Both the position numbers and the translations under genes were made by a program. 64,000 nt of DNA. Origin: an uncultured Ruminococcus sp. (GTDB lineage Bacteria; Bacillota; Clostridia; Oscillospirales; Ruminococcaceae). Each line of letters opens with the position of its first letter. The stretch's first letter is position 1. The stretch spans positions 62,001-126,000 of the forward strand of contig CAMBLM010000002.1 of assembly GCA_945868475.1 (NCBI GenBank), given 5' to 3'. Positions 8,122 through 15,927 of this stretch are shown one piece after another. A model generated the notes under the pieces. That model ran no database searches. It saw only the letters and a list, made by a program, of their open reading frames with translations, and was not told the origin of the DNA.

Positions 8122-9216
8122 TTATTCCCCCTTAATTTTATCAAGATAAACCGATACCGTAAAACCGCCGTTCTCATATTTCTCAGCGATCTTCGCTATC
8201 CTCCTTGCGGAGTTTTTTCCTTTTTCATCAGGATAAAGCGTCACCTTGTCGCCGACCCCGAACGCCCCCGAATGTATCGCCTCTGCCAAGCCTTTCCCGA
8301 GCGAAGCCGAAATGACCTCACTCGGCGGCGAATATCTCGAAGCGAACATATCCTCAGCAGCAGCTTTCGTCGCGGAATAGTCAAGCTCTACCTTGTAAAC
8401 GATGCTGTCACCTGCCATCACAGGTCTGTAATGCACCACAGGTTCGATCTCGCAAGCCTCCTCACAGCGTTCAAAACCCGAAGCTTCGCCAAAATATCCC
8501 GACCATTCTTCACAGCCGACCTCGCCGTCCGAATTGCGCTTTTCCGCCGTGTAAATGTAAGCTCCGCTGACCGTCCCCGATTCGCTGTAGGAATAACTCT
8601 GCCGCCCGAGCGTTTCATATTCGGACGAAAGAATAATGGGAAGCTCCGCACCCGAACCAACGCTCCTGTCGGAAACATACCTCCCGTATAAACGTATCTT
8701 CGCCCCATTTTCATCATGGATCATCTCCGAGCATATCCGAAGATCCTTTTCGATAACGGCCGCCGCAGAGCGTGAAAGACTCCGCTTTAAATATGCACTC
8801 GTCGGCACGAATAAACAGTCAGCCGACTTGTCAACGAACGTGTTCGGGAACGCTCTCTTTTCGCCTGCCGAAGCTCCGCAGTTCTTCTCAATGACAGTCA
8901 TAAAACTGTCACCCTTTGCATATTCCGAAAGAATACGCCGCGAAAGAAGTCCCGAAAATGAAACCGCACTTACCTCCGTCTTACCACCGCCTGCCGACCT
9001 TTTTATCCCCGTGATAAGTCCCGAAAAAACCTCGGGTATCTCAATTATCCGCTCGGGCTTTATCAGCCTTTCACAGCCTCCACCCGAAACAAAAACAGCC
9101 TCGAGCCTGTCACCGCCGCATAAAAGCCTTTCAATGCCGAACTTTACCGGCCTGTCCGTCACCCCGAGCAAGTGAAGATACTCTCCCTCGCCGACTTCAT
9201 AAATATAAACGTCCAA
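8122..9216 (-). CDS. Gp37-like phage tail protein (ReqiPepy6 type)
   Basis: This 364-residue protein starts at TTG 9216 behind GGAGGGGTTCTGA. It has the order of the siphovirus Gp37-like family: an N-terminal beta domain (GVTDRPVKFGIERLLCGG, IPEVFSGLITGIKRS), a middle part with KGDSFMTVIEKNCG, then YETLGRQSYSYSESGTVSGA and a C-terminal GVGDKVTLYPDEKGKNSARR. In phages with this protein it takes the tail-tip or baseplate hub place after Dit. It abuts Dit by one base. The family assignment is by pattern memory. Confidence 0.75.
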   Translation of the reverse strand: MDVYIYEVGEGEYLHLLGVTDRPVKFGIERLLCGGDRLEAVFVSGGGCERLIKPERIIEIPEVFSGLITGIKRSAGGGKTEVSAVSFSGLLSRRILSEYAKGDSFMTVIEKNCGASAGEKRAFPNTFVDKSADCLFVPTSAYLKRSLSRSAAAVIEKDLRICSEMIHDENGAKIRLYGRYVSDRSVGSGAELPIILSSEYETLGRQSYSYSESGTVSGAYIYTAEKRNSDGEVGCEEWSGYFGEASGFERCEEACEIEPVVHYRPVMAGDSIVYKVELDYSATKAAAEDMFASRYSPPSEVISASLGKGLAEAIHSGAFGVGDKVTLYPDEKGKNSARRIAKIAEKYENGGFTVSVYLDKIKGE

Positions 9217-10074
9217 TCAGAACCCCTCCGAATATTCCTTTAAATCAATGCGCGCGGATATGTTCATTCCGACAGTATCGGTCAGTATCCGTATCCTCGT
9301 CCCGTTCGGTGCTATCTTGAAAAAGCTTGAACCCCATATTATCCGATGCGTGATGTCCTCTGACTTCGCATTGTCCTGCGTACTCGAAAGGAAAATACCC
9401 TTTTCACCGTCAATGCATCGGAAGATCACAATGTCCCCTGCCGAAAAATTTCCCTTAACACCGATGAATTCTTTTGTCCCTGCATTGACAGCGCGGATCT
9501 CCGAAACAGCACTAAGGACCTCTGCCGTGATGATGCACCCTGCATCAAAACCGCCGTCATTCGGCACAAAGGCCGAGTTTCCCGAAAGTATCACCGAAAG
9601 CTCCGTTTCATCGCCCTCGCTCAGCTCCCAATCATCGAATTCCCATACCCCCGATGAACCGCAAAGCTGAACATAAACCTCAGAGCCGCCGCTTTTTTCA
9701 AAGAACGGATTCGGGCATAAAAAGCTTAACTCCGCATAGTTTGTCCCGTCCGCGCTTTCCGCCGAAACTCCCTCGGAATAACAGCCGATCCCGATGCTTT
9801 TTTCACCGTCCGAAAATGTCAGCTTTCCCATTCCCGAAAAGCCGAAAATTTCCGAAATGACCGTGTGCGAACGTCCGATATCACCGCATATCACAGCGCG
9901 TATCTTTATCTTTCTTACCCCTCGCCGCTCGGAAATAAAGCTTCCCCCGACCGTGCCGCTCTCCTCAATGTCAATGCTCCTCTCGGGGAAGATACCGCTC
10001 ACCGAAACCGCTCGGATAAGTCCCCCCGAAAGATCAACGCTCTCCCCCGAAGCCGCCGTGTAAACTATCCTCAT
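9217..10074 (-). CDS. Distal tail protein (Dit-like, siphovirus tail component)
   Basis: This 285-residue protein has Sipho_tail features: FPERSIDIEESGTVGGSF near the start, an N-terminal hexamer-forming beta domain, the signature FSGMGKLTFSDGEKSIG followed by ELSFLCPNPFFEK, and a C-terminal galectin-like half. Dit joins the tail tube to the tail tip. Here it directly follows a connector-type gene, overlapping by 4 bases; in ordinary siphoviruses the tail-tube, chaperone and tape-measure genes lie in between. ATG 10074 has a G-rich ribosome site. Confidence 0.8.
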   Translation of the reverse strand: MRIVYTAASGESVDLSGGLIRAVSVSGIFPERSIDIEESGTVGGSFISERRGVRKIKIRAVICGDIGRSHTVISEIFGFSGMGKLTFSDGEKSIGIGCYSEGVSAESADGTNYAELSFLCPNPFFEKSGGSEVYVQLCGSSGVWEFDDWELSEGDETELSVILSGNSAFVPNDGGFDAGCIITAEVLSAVSEIRAVNAGTKEFIGVKGNFSAGDIVIFRCIDGEKGIFLSSTQDNAKSEDITHRIIWGSSFFKIAPNGTRIRILTDTVGMNISARIDLKEYSEGF

Positions 10075-10460
10075 TCCCCGATCGCCCCCTTTTCAAGTAT
10101 GTATTCCGCCGTCAGCACGAACGAAACAATGCTCATTCCGTTCTCCGCACAGCTTTCCATCGAGGGACGCTCAGTCGGCGCAAGCCTTACAACACGGTAT
10201 GTTTCCCCAACTATGTCCCCAATGCCGCAAATATCACCGCAGAACTTTTCAGCCGCAGAAAAAAGCATACTCGGAACTTCACCCTTTAGCTTCACCCTCA
10301 CATTCATCTCACGAAGCTCACCGCCGTCAAGAAAAGCAGCCTTCAGCTTGTCCGAAACAGGATAAAACGCCGTCCCTCCCGATGCCGAAAGCCGCACCGA
10401 CGGCTCTTTTCCGCATTTTTCGCCTATCCTGCAAACAATATCTTCAGCAATGCTCCTCAT
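10071..10460 (-). CDS. Phage tail-terminator/minor capsid-like protein
   Basis: This 129-residue protein starts at ATG 10460 behind GGAGGAGATAGG. Its size, its place after the head-closure gene, and motifs such as DKLKAAFLDGGELREMNVRVKL and a long C-terminal strand (SIVSFVLTAEYILEKG) fit tail terminators or tail-completion proteins of siphoviruses (minor capsid 3-like). It overlaps its neighbours on both sides by 4 bases. Assignment rests mostly on position. Confidence 0.6.
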   Translation of the reverse strand: MRSIAEDIVCRIGEKCGKEPSVRLSASGGTAFYPVSDKLKAAFLDGGELREMNVRVKLKGEVPSMLFSAAEKFCGDICGIGDIVGETYRVVRLAPTERPSMESCAENGMSIVSFVLTAEYILEKGAIGE

Positions 10461-10807
10461 ATCCCTATCTCCTCCAGTGTAACCTCAATGTGATGCGGAG
10501 AATTTCTTCCGTAAAGAACGCTTATACCGCTCACCGAAAAACTCTTCCCCGAAAAAAACACCCTCTGCCCGATGCGAAATTCCACACCCGGCGGCAGACT
10601 GTTTCCGCAGTCGTAAAACAGCTTCGCGTCCCCCGATGACTTGTCGTTGAATCCCTTTACACCGTCACGGTTTATCTTCGCCGCATAGTCGATGCGGATA
10701 AAGCTTAGCTTGGTCGGTTCTTCACTTTCCGCCGCATGGAATCCGCCGCTTTTTCCCCCGTAAAGCTTCGCCCTGTGGATAAGCAAGTATCTCGGAATTC
10801 TCCTCAT
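10457..10807 (-). CDS. Phage head-closure / minor capsid protein
   Basis: ATG 10807 lies behind GGGGTGA. 116 residues beginning MRRIPRYLLIHRAKLYGG, with a short beta-barrel pattern (VEFRIGQRVFFSGKSFSVSG, PHHIEVTLEEIG) typical of head-completion proteins (gp15/gp16 or minor capsid 1-like) that close the capsid after DNA packaging. It lies between the connector and the terminator-like gene in a tightly packed operon. Family inferred from size, order and fold pattern. Confidence 0.6.
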   Translation of the reverse strand: MRRIPRYLLIHRAKLYGGKSGGFHAAESEEPTKLSFIRIDYAAKINRDGVKGFNDKSSGDAKLFYDCGNSLPPGVEFRIGQRVFFSGKSFSVSGISVLYGRNSPHHIEVTLEEIGI

Positions 10808-10809
10808 TT

Positions 10810-11196
10810 TTATTTCACCCCAATTCTTCTCGATAAAACCCCTGCCGCTTCAAGATATCCCAAAGCCACCTTTGAAAAGCCGCTCTGCGATGAAGCCTTA
10901 GCCGCCGAAGCCGTCCCATAGCTGTATGAAAAGCTCCCGATAGTCACCGAAACAGGCTCGCCGGAACTGTCCTCAACACTTCCCCCGTTTTCAAGAATGT
11001 AGTCAGCCTGCGAGAAAACCGCCTTTTCAAGCATCTGCTTTTCAAACGCACCAAAGCTGTCCAAACCTCGCTTCTCCACAACGAACCCCGTCATAAGACC
11101 GACCGCTTCCTCCGCCTTTTCTATAAGATTCACAGCTTCATCTTCACCTATCTCCGACTGCCGCTCCATGTATTTGTTTACGTCACTATAAGCCGT
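10810..11196 (-). CDS. Phage head-tail connector (gp6-like), apparent ACG start
   Basis: The protein is helical, as gp6-like connectors are, with AVNLIEKAEEAVGLMTGFVV and EKQMLEKAVFSQADYILENG. A perfect Shine-Dalgarno sequence AAAGGAGGTGATC at 11212-11200 is followed not by ATG but by ACG (11196-11194) at normal spacing, giving 128 residues as (M)AYSDVNKYMERQ. An in-frame GTG at 11235 overlaps the capsid stop but has a poor ribosome site. Either ACG is used, or ATG mutated to ACG and translation now depends on GTG coupling. Confidence 0.65.
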   Translation of the reverse strand, partial: TAYSDVNKYMERQSEIGEDEAVNLIEKAEEAVGLMTGFVVEKRGLDSFGAFEKQMLEKAVFSQADYILENGGSVEDSSGEPVSVTIGSFSYSYGTASAAKASSQSGFSKVALGYLEAAGVLSRRIGVK

Positions 11197-11231
11197 ATAG
11201 ATCACCTCCTTTCGCGCAAAATTTGCCTTCC

Positions 11232-12089
11232 TCACGCCTCTGTTCTCTTTACATAAACCGTTTCGGGCTTAGAAATGTGAACAGCATAGACCTTTCTGCC
11301 CTGAACAGCCGCCGCACCGATGTGAACACCGTCTGCAATAGGATTTACCGCAACGGGAACTGCCCATTCGCATACACGATGACACCAGTTCGGATGTCCG
11401 CAGATGAATTCGGTCGTGGTCTTTTTGCCCGAAACAGCCTTCGTGTCCTCAAACATAAGATTGTTCGATTCAAATACGTTGAAGCCTGCGATCCTGCCCA
11501 CACAGCCTGCCTTTACAAGCTCCTGCGAAAGGTTTCCGCCGCGGATGAACTTCTCGTCCTGCATGATGACTTCCATAAATTCGGGCGAAGCGATGAGCCA
11601 GCGGTTGGAAGCGGGAACACCCTTTCTCGAAAGATAGGTTCTCGCCTTTGCCACCGTACTGTAAGCGTTCGAGCTTGTGCAGGCAGTCTTGACATCGCAT
11701 ACCTTTACGCCCTCGGTCGTTTCAAGTGCCTTGATGGACTTCTTATCCATCGAAAGTCCGAGCGTGTAGCCTGCCGATGCAAGTCGCTCCGCAACAACAT
11801 CATCGGGGAGAGCCGCCGCATCATAACCGTCAATAAGCTCGTTCACAGCCTCATCATTCGACATGAGCAGAGTGTGATATGAAGTCGCACCCGAAGAGAG
11901 AGCCGCACCGTTCGCCTTGTCGTAAGCCTTCACCTCGACCTCAGTATCGCGAACGGGGATTATCACCGCACCGCCAACACCATTGCCCTCGTGAACAGTG
12001 CTGAAAATGTAGTTGTCCTGCGTAACGAGCGTAGCGCGAAGCTTCGCATCAACAAGCTGTGAATAACGATTTGTAATAAGTTCTGCCAT
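11232..12089 (-). CDS. Phage major capsid protein
   Basis: Start ATG 12089 behind GGAGGAAAAAATT; 285 residues. The protein begins MAELITNRYSQLVDAKLRAT and shows the coat-protein pattern of one HK97-fold group: VTQDNYIFSTVHEGNGVGGA, a helical spine region, then RKGVPASNRWLIASPEFMEV and a C-terminal FICGHPNWCHRVCEW. It follows the scaffold gene and precedes the connectors, as in siphovirus head modules. It forms the icosahedral shell. No frameshift or stop is seen, so shell formation could still be possible. Confidence 0.85.
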   Translation of the reverse strand: MAELITNRYSQLVDAKLRATLVTQDNYIFSTVHEGNGVGGAVIIPVRDTEVEVKAYDKANGAALSSGATSYHTLLMSNDEAVNELIDGYDAAALPDDVVAERLASAGYTLGLSMDKKSIKALETTEGVKVCDVKTACTSSNAYSTVAKARTYLSRKGVPASNRWLIASPEFMEVIMQDEKFIRGGNLSQELVKAGCVGRIAGFNVFESNNLMFEDTKAVSGKKTTTEFICGHPNWCHRVCEWAVPVAVNPIADGVHIGAAAVQGRKVYAVHISKPETVYVKRTEA

Positions 12090-12126
12090 AATTTTTTCCT
12101 CCATAAATTTAATAGTATAATGTTGT

Positions 12127-12525
12127 TTATCTGCAATCGGGATTAGCCGCAAAGAATGCCTCTTCCACTCCCGAAAGCACCGACCCCTGTACACCCTCAA
12201 TGTGTACACCCGTGGTAATGCCGCCGCGCTCCTCACGCACAGGCTTGAAGAACGGGAACTTCTCCAGTACCTCCGCAATGGCAGCCTTTCTGTCCGATTT
12301 TCCCATTGCCGAAGCCGCCGCGATGACAATATCGCAGTTCTCCTCGGGAACGCCGTTCTGTATGCAGAAAAGCTTGTCCTCCAAAGCCTGCTCACGTTCG
12401 CTCGGAGCGTGAGCTTCCCCGTCCGTAGCCGCGTCCGGCGAAGCTTTTTCCTCCTGCGGAGCCGTATTTTCTTCCGCATTTTCGGGAATGATCTCCCCCG
12501 ATTTTTCAAGATCTTTTTCTTCCAT
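12127..12525 (-). CDS. Phage scaffolding-like protein
   Basis: This 132-residue acidic protein starts at ATG 12525 (behind AAAGGGG). It opens with a disordered, Glu-rich segment (ENAEENTAPQEEKASPDAAT) followed by a helical region (LEDKLFCIQNGVPEENCDIV) and a C-terminus with KSDRKAAIAEVLEKFPFFKP. Charged, low-complexity proteins between portal and capsid genes usually act as internal scaffolds for capsid assembly. The assignment is by position and composition. Confidence 0.65.
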   Translation of the reverse strand: MEEKDLEKSGEIIPENAEENTAPQEEKASPDAATDGEAHAPSEREQALEDKLFCIQNGVPEENCDIVIAAASAMGKSDRKAAIAEVLEKFPFFKPVREERGGITTGVHIEGVQGSVLSGVEEAFFAANPDCR

Positions 12526-12527
12526 TT

Positions 12528-13925
12528 TTAATTGCCCCTTTCCTCTTTCATAATGCGCTCATACTCTTTCACAGCGTCCCCGTAACTGCACCTCTGCAAT
12601 TCCATTATCGCCGTCACCCTCGACTTCAGACCGCTCTGTACAAGCTTGACACTATTCTCGATGAGCGTGTTCTCGTCCGTGATTATACCGTCCTGCCAAA
12701 GTACTTCTACCGTTGTATCAGACTTTTCGATCTCGCCAAGATATTCCCCGAGCAGCGCGATTTCGCGCACAAGCTCCGCTATCGCACCTCCGAGCGCACT
12801 CTGCTGAACACGAACAGTTTCCGCTGTCCTGCTGTCACGGGAGATTATCTCCGTTGCAGTCTTTACCCCCTCGTTCGCATCAAAGGAAAACGTCCCCGAC
12901 GATAACCCCGTCTGAAAACACAGTATGTTCAAAAGCGCGTTTATCGCCTTGATATGCTCGTCCACACGAAGCTCCACCGTGTTGTCGGTGATCTTCAGTT
13001 CGCTCTCCTCATCGCATTTGAGTGCAACATAAGCCTCATCATCAGCATCAAAATACTGCCGCTGTTCGCCCGTCGCAATGTCAACCACCGTCTGAACACA
13101 GCTGCTCGGTACGATTATCCTCTTTTTGCCGAGAATGAATTCCCTCGCAAAGCTGTCGAAAGCCACATCAAGCGCCCGAAGCGTGTCCAAAGCATTCGCA
13201 AATACTGAAATACCGAGCGGAATTTCGGGATAAAGATTGTTCGCCCCGAATACCCTGAACACCGAAAACAGCTTACTGTCAACTCCGTCATATTCCACCC
13301 TCGTTTTAAGCTCGGGATAAACCTCCGAAAGCGAACATTCCGCCGAAGCTTCGTATGCCGCCCCGTCCTTTGCGCAGAAAAGTCTGTGTTCCGAAACAGC
13401 CGTACCGCCCTCATTTCCACGCTTTTCAAGCAATGTGTAGCGTGAACCGTTTCTCACCAACGAACTGCGGAAACAAGCCGCCGTAATGCCGTTCCCGTCC
13501 CATTCGAGCGGAACAAAACTGCCGCCGATAACAATGTCGATGCCGATCTTCCCCGAGTTTATGTACGGTCGAAATACACAGCCTCCCATCGCAAATGCAT
13601 AAGGCAAACATTCCGCCAGCTTCGCCAGGAAACCGCTCTCATCAAACACCCTCCGTACATATCCGCCGACCTTTTCATCGGCAAATACAAGGCTCGGCTT
13701 CTCCGCCATCACCCCCGATGCAAAACGGTCGCAAAGCACCTTCGCCGTCCCGAGCATATTCATTCGCCGTGTTCCGCCGCGGTATAAACCCGATTTTTTT
13801 ACCGTTTTCCATTCAGGCTCACCGCTGTAAATACGCCGCCAGCTCTCCGCCGAAGCATAGTATCGCCGAAGCTCCGCATTTCCGTTCTTGTGAAAAACCC
13901 TGCTCACATCTTCCGATACATTCAT
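12528..13925 (-). CDS. Phage portal protein
   Basis: This 465-residue protein starts at ATG 13925, overlapping the terminase stop (TGATG). Portal features include WRRIYSGEPEWKTV, the conserved core RRMNMLGTAKVLCDRFASGV, the wing segment FRPYINSGKIGIDIVIGGSF, and the C-terminal GTFSFDANEGVKTATEIISR. It resembles the SPP1 Gp6/A118 type. Twelve copies form the ring through which the terminase pumps DNA. Length is in the usual range; no lesion is visible. Confidence 0.88.
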   Translation of the reverse strand: MNVSEDVSRVFHKNGNAELRRYYASAESWRRIYSGEPEWKTVKKSGLYRGGTRRMNMLGTAKVLCDRFASGVMAEKPSLVFADEKVGGYVRRVFDESGFLAKLAECLPYAFAMGGCVFRPYINSGKIGIDIVIGGSFVPLEWDGNGITAACFRSSLVRNGSRYTLLEKRGNEGGTAVSEHRLFCAKDGAAYEASAECSLSEVYPELKTRVEYDGVDSKLFSVFRVFGANNLYPEIPLGISVFANALDTLRALDVAFDSFAREFILGKKRIIVPSSCVQTVVDIATGEQRQYFDADDEAYVALKCDEESELKITDNTVELRVDEHIKAINALLNILCFQTGLSSGTFSFDANEGVKTATEIISRDSRTAETVRVQQSALGGAIAELVREIALLGEYLGEIEKSDTTVEVLWQDGIITDENTLIENSVKLVQSGLKSRVTAIMELQRCSYGDAVKEYERIMKEERGN

Positions 13926-15145
13926 CAAATCCCCCCATTGTCAATAATACTTTTCATAAGCGTTTCCGTCGAGTATTCCTGCGCATCAAGACTGTCAATG
14001 TTGACGCTGCCGTTATCAAGACGGATACCGCTGCCCTCCTCCGACCATACTGCCTCGGAGAAAGCCTCGATCGTGTGAACGCAGGAGCGCATCACTGCGT
14101 ATCTCCCCGTCCCCATCAATCCGCAGTAAAAACGGATACGGTCGGTTATCCTGCCCTTTTTAGCATTCCGCACCGCTATCGGCAAATGCCTGCGCGCACA
14201 TTCCCTCGCTATCCCTCGGATAAGCACCTGCTCCGCACTATCGCAGAAAAGCTCCGTTATCCGATACTTCCGCAAAGCTTTTTCAAGAAAATCACATACG
14301 CATTTTTCAAGCTCATTCGGCGTAAGCTCCGACTTCGAGTACCATTCACCGATCGTCACGACCTTCCCCAGACCTTTCGTTATCCCAGTCAGATTGAGCG
14401 CATGAGCCGACCCGTTTCCGCCGAAATCAAGCCCAGCCACGCAGTACATTATGTCACTCGGTGCTTCATCGATGATGAACCTCTCGGGCGAATCCGCAAA
14501 GCTTCGGTATATGACTCCCTGCGAAGCACGCCATAACCCAAGGATAAATCGGTCGTAATAAACCGTCCCCGAATATTCATGCTTTAAGTTTTCCACAAAG
14601 CTTTCCGTCAGGAATTTGTTGTCGTCAATAGTGAAGCGCATACTGAAAATGTCAGCGTCACTCTCAAGAAATTTGTGGAACCAGTGCGACGGCGAATCAG
14701 GATTGCACGTCCCGTCAAAGCAAGCGCCGGGCTTGTCCAAACGCGATTTCAGCATCTGAAATACAGGCTCTGCCCAGGTCGTTATCTCGTCACCGTAACA
14801 GTAAGCCGCACCTGCACCCTGGAGCTTTGATACCTGCCCCACCTTGTCCGCACCTATCGCATAACATTCCCGCCCGAATAAGGTTATCTTCCCCGAAGCG
14901 GATAAATTTCCGACTAAACTGCCGCCCCATATATTCCGCATCGGCTCAATAATGTTTCGTTCAAGCGTACCCTGCGTGTTGCCTATAAGAAGTATCAGAC
15001 CATCGGGCGCACGGCGGATACGATACGGTATGCGGTAGTAGTCAAGATACGTCTTTCCCGATCTCGTCGCCCCGTAGGAAATGTTCCAGCGGTGAAACTC
15101 ACCTACCGTGTGCTTCCATACATAACGCTGCTTTTCCGTAAAAAT
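13925..15145 (-). CDS. Phage terminase large subunit, apparent ATT start
   Basis: The ATPase Walker A reads YGATRSGKTYLDYYRIPYR and Walker B lies in AYCYGDEITTW; the nuclease half includes VAGLDFGGNGSAHALNLTGI and FCDSAEQVLIRG. The motor cuts and packages DNA into the capsid. The full protein needs about 65 residues upstream of the first ATG (14941), or Walker A is lost. In that stretch an in-frame TGA (15163-15161) is followed by GGGGAGG and then, after 8 bases, by ATT at 15145; there is no ATG, GTG or TTG. With ATT as start the length is 406 residues, normal for the family. It is probably a rare ATT start or a mutated ATG. Confidence 0.85.
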   Translation of the reverse strand: MFTEKQRYVWKHTVGEFHRWNISYGATRSGKTYLDYYRIPYRIRRAPDGLILLIGNTQGTLERNIIEPMRNIWGGSLVGNLSASGKITLFGRECYAIGADKVGQVSKLQGAGAAYCYGDEITTWAEPVFQMLKSRLDKPGACFDGTCNPDSPSHWFHKFLESDADIFSMRFTIDDNKFLTESFVENLKHEYSGTVYYDRFILGLWRASQGVIYRSFADSPERFIIDEAPSDIMYCVAGLDFGGNGSAHALNLTGITKGLGKVVTIGEWYSKSELTPNELEKCVCDFLEKALRKYRITELFCDSAEQVLIRGIARECARRHLPIAVRNAKKGRITDRIRFYCGLMGTGRYAVMRSCVHTIEAFSEAVWSEEGSGIRLDNGSVNIDSLDAQEYSTETLMKSIIDNGGI

Positions 15146-15149
15146 AACG

Positions 15150-15608
15150 CTAACCTCCCCTCATCGTTTTGTCGAGCGTTTCAAGCACCTCATCAAGACG
15201 GCGTATCGTGTCGTTTTCTCCGTCCCCGTCCTCGCTCCATGCCTTGAAATTCCCCTCAAGAAAATACTTTGCCCCCGAGGACTGCCCCTTGTCGAACAGC
15301 CTCTCCTCCGCATAATTTTCAATGCGAAGCAAAGCCGAGCGTATAGCATTTTCCGCAAATGCCTTGCCGCGATAGGACAAAAGCTCCTCCCTCGAACCGA
15401 ACCCAAGCGCGATCGCCAACCCCGAAACGGTCAGCGGCACTTCCTGCACAGCGTAAACAGGTGCACCGTTCTTGTCAAACATCGGCGCACACTCATCATC
15501 TACCGCCTGCACAGGCTCGCACGAGCGAAAATAACGCTCTATCTTAGCATTTATCTCCTCTGCGCTTCGGAATATCGGATAGTTTTTCGTGCCTTTCGTT
15601 TTCTTCAT
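15150..15608 (-). CDS. Phage terminase small subunit
   Basis: Start ATG 15608 behind GAGGAAA; 152 residues. An N-terminal DNA-binding region (NYPIFRSAEEINAKIERYFR), a helix-turn-helix-like part (VPLTVSGLAIALGFGSREEL) and a C-terminal helix (YFLEGNFKAWSEDGDG) fit DNA-packaging small subunits that recognise the packaging site. It is the first gene of the minus-strand cassette and faces the divergent LysR gene. Its end supplies the ribosome site of the large subunit. Confidence 0.8.
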   Translation of the reverse strand: MKKTKGTKNYPIFRSAEEINAKIERYFRSCEPVQAVDDECAPMFDKNGAPVYAVQEVPLTVSGLAIALGFGSREELLSYRGKAFAENAIRSALLRIENYAEERLFDKGQSSGAKYFLEGNFKAWSEDGDGENDTIRRLDEVLETLDKTMRGG

Positions 15609-15927
15609 TTTCCTCACCCCCTCTCTGTGCTTACAGCATACCACAACCCCATACTAACATACAATCACATCTTTTTATTGCATTTTGCACAATAAATACC
15701 CCCGTTTTCACCCTCAAAAAAACGTTTTTTTGTCTAACTGCAACAAAAACGCCTAAAAACATACTTTTCGCGCCTTCAAGATATAATTTATTAATATTAT
15801 ATTTATATATTCTTAATTAATTTTACTTTGCTAAATGCTATAATATGATATATATAATTTGTGTGTACTTACGAACGAAAAAGGAATATCACTTTCGTAA
15901 AAAATATTGGGGAATGAGTGTAAAAAT
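15609..15927. other. Divergent intergenic region, terS and LysR
   Basis: About 320 AT-rich bases hold the 5' sides of the phage-like operon (minus) and the LysR gene (plus). A TATAAT lies at 15838-15843 on the plus strand but without a clear -35. LysR regulators usually bind such divergent spaces, so this region may hold operators for the cassette (inference). No attachment-site repeat matching the 5 kb side was found by eye. Confidence 0.4.

Noticed and set aside
4984..15927. Attachment-site direct repeats flanking the phage-like cassette
   Set aside because: No direct repeat of useful length was found by eye between the 5 kb and 15.6-15.9 kb edges.
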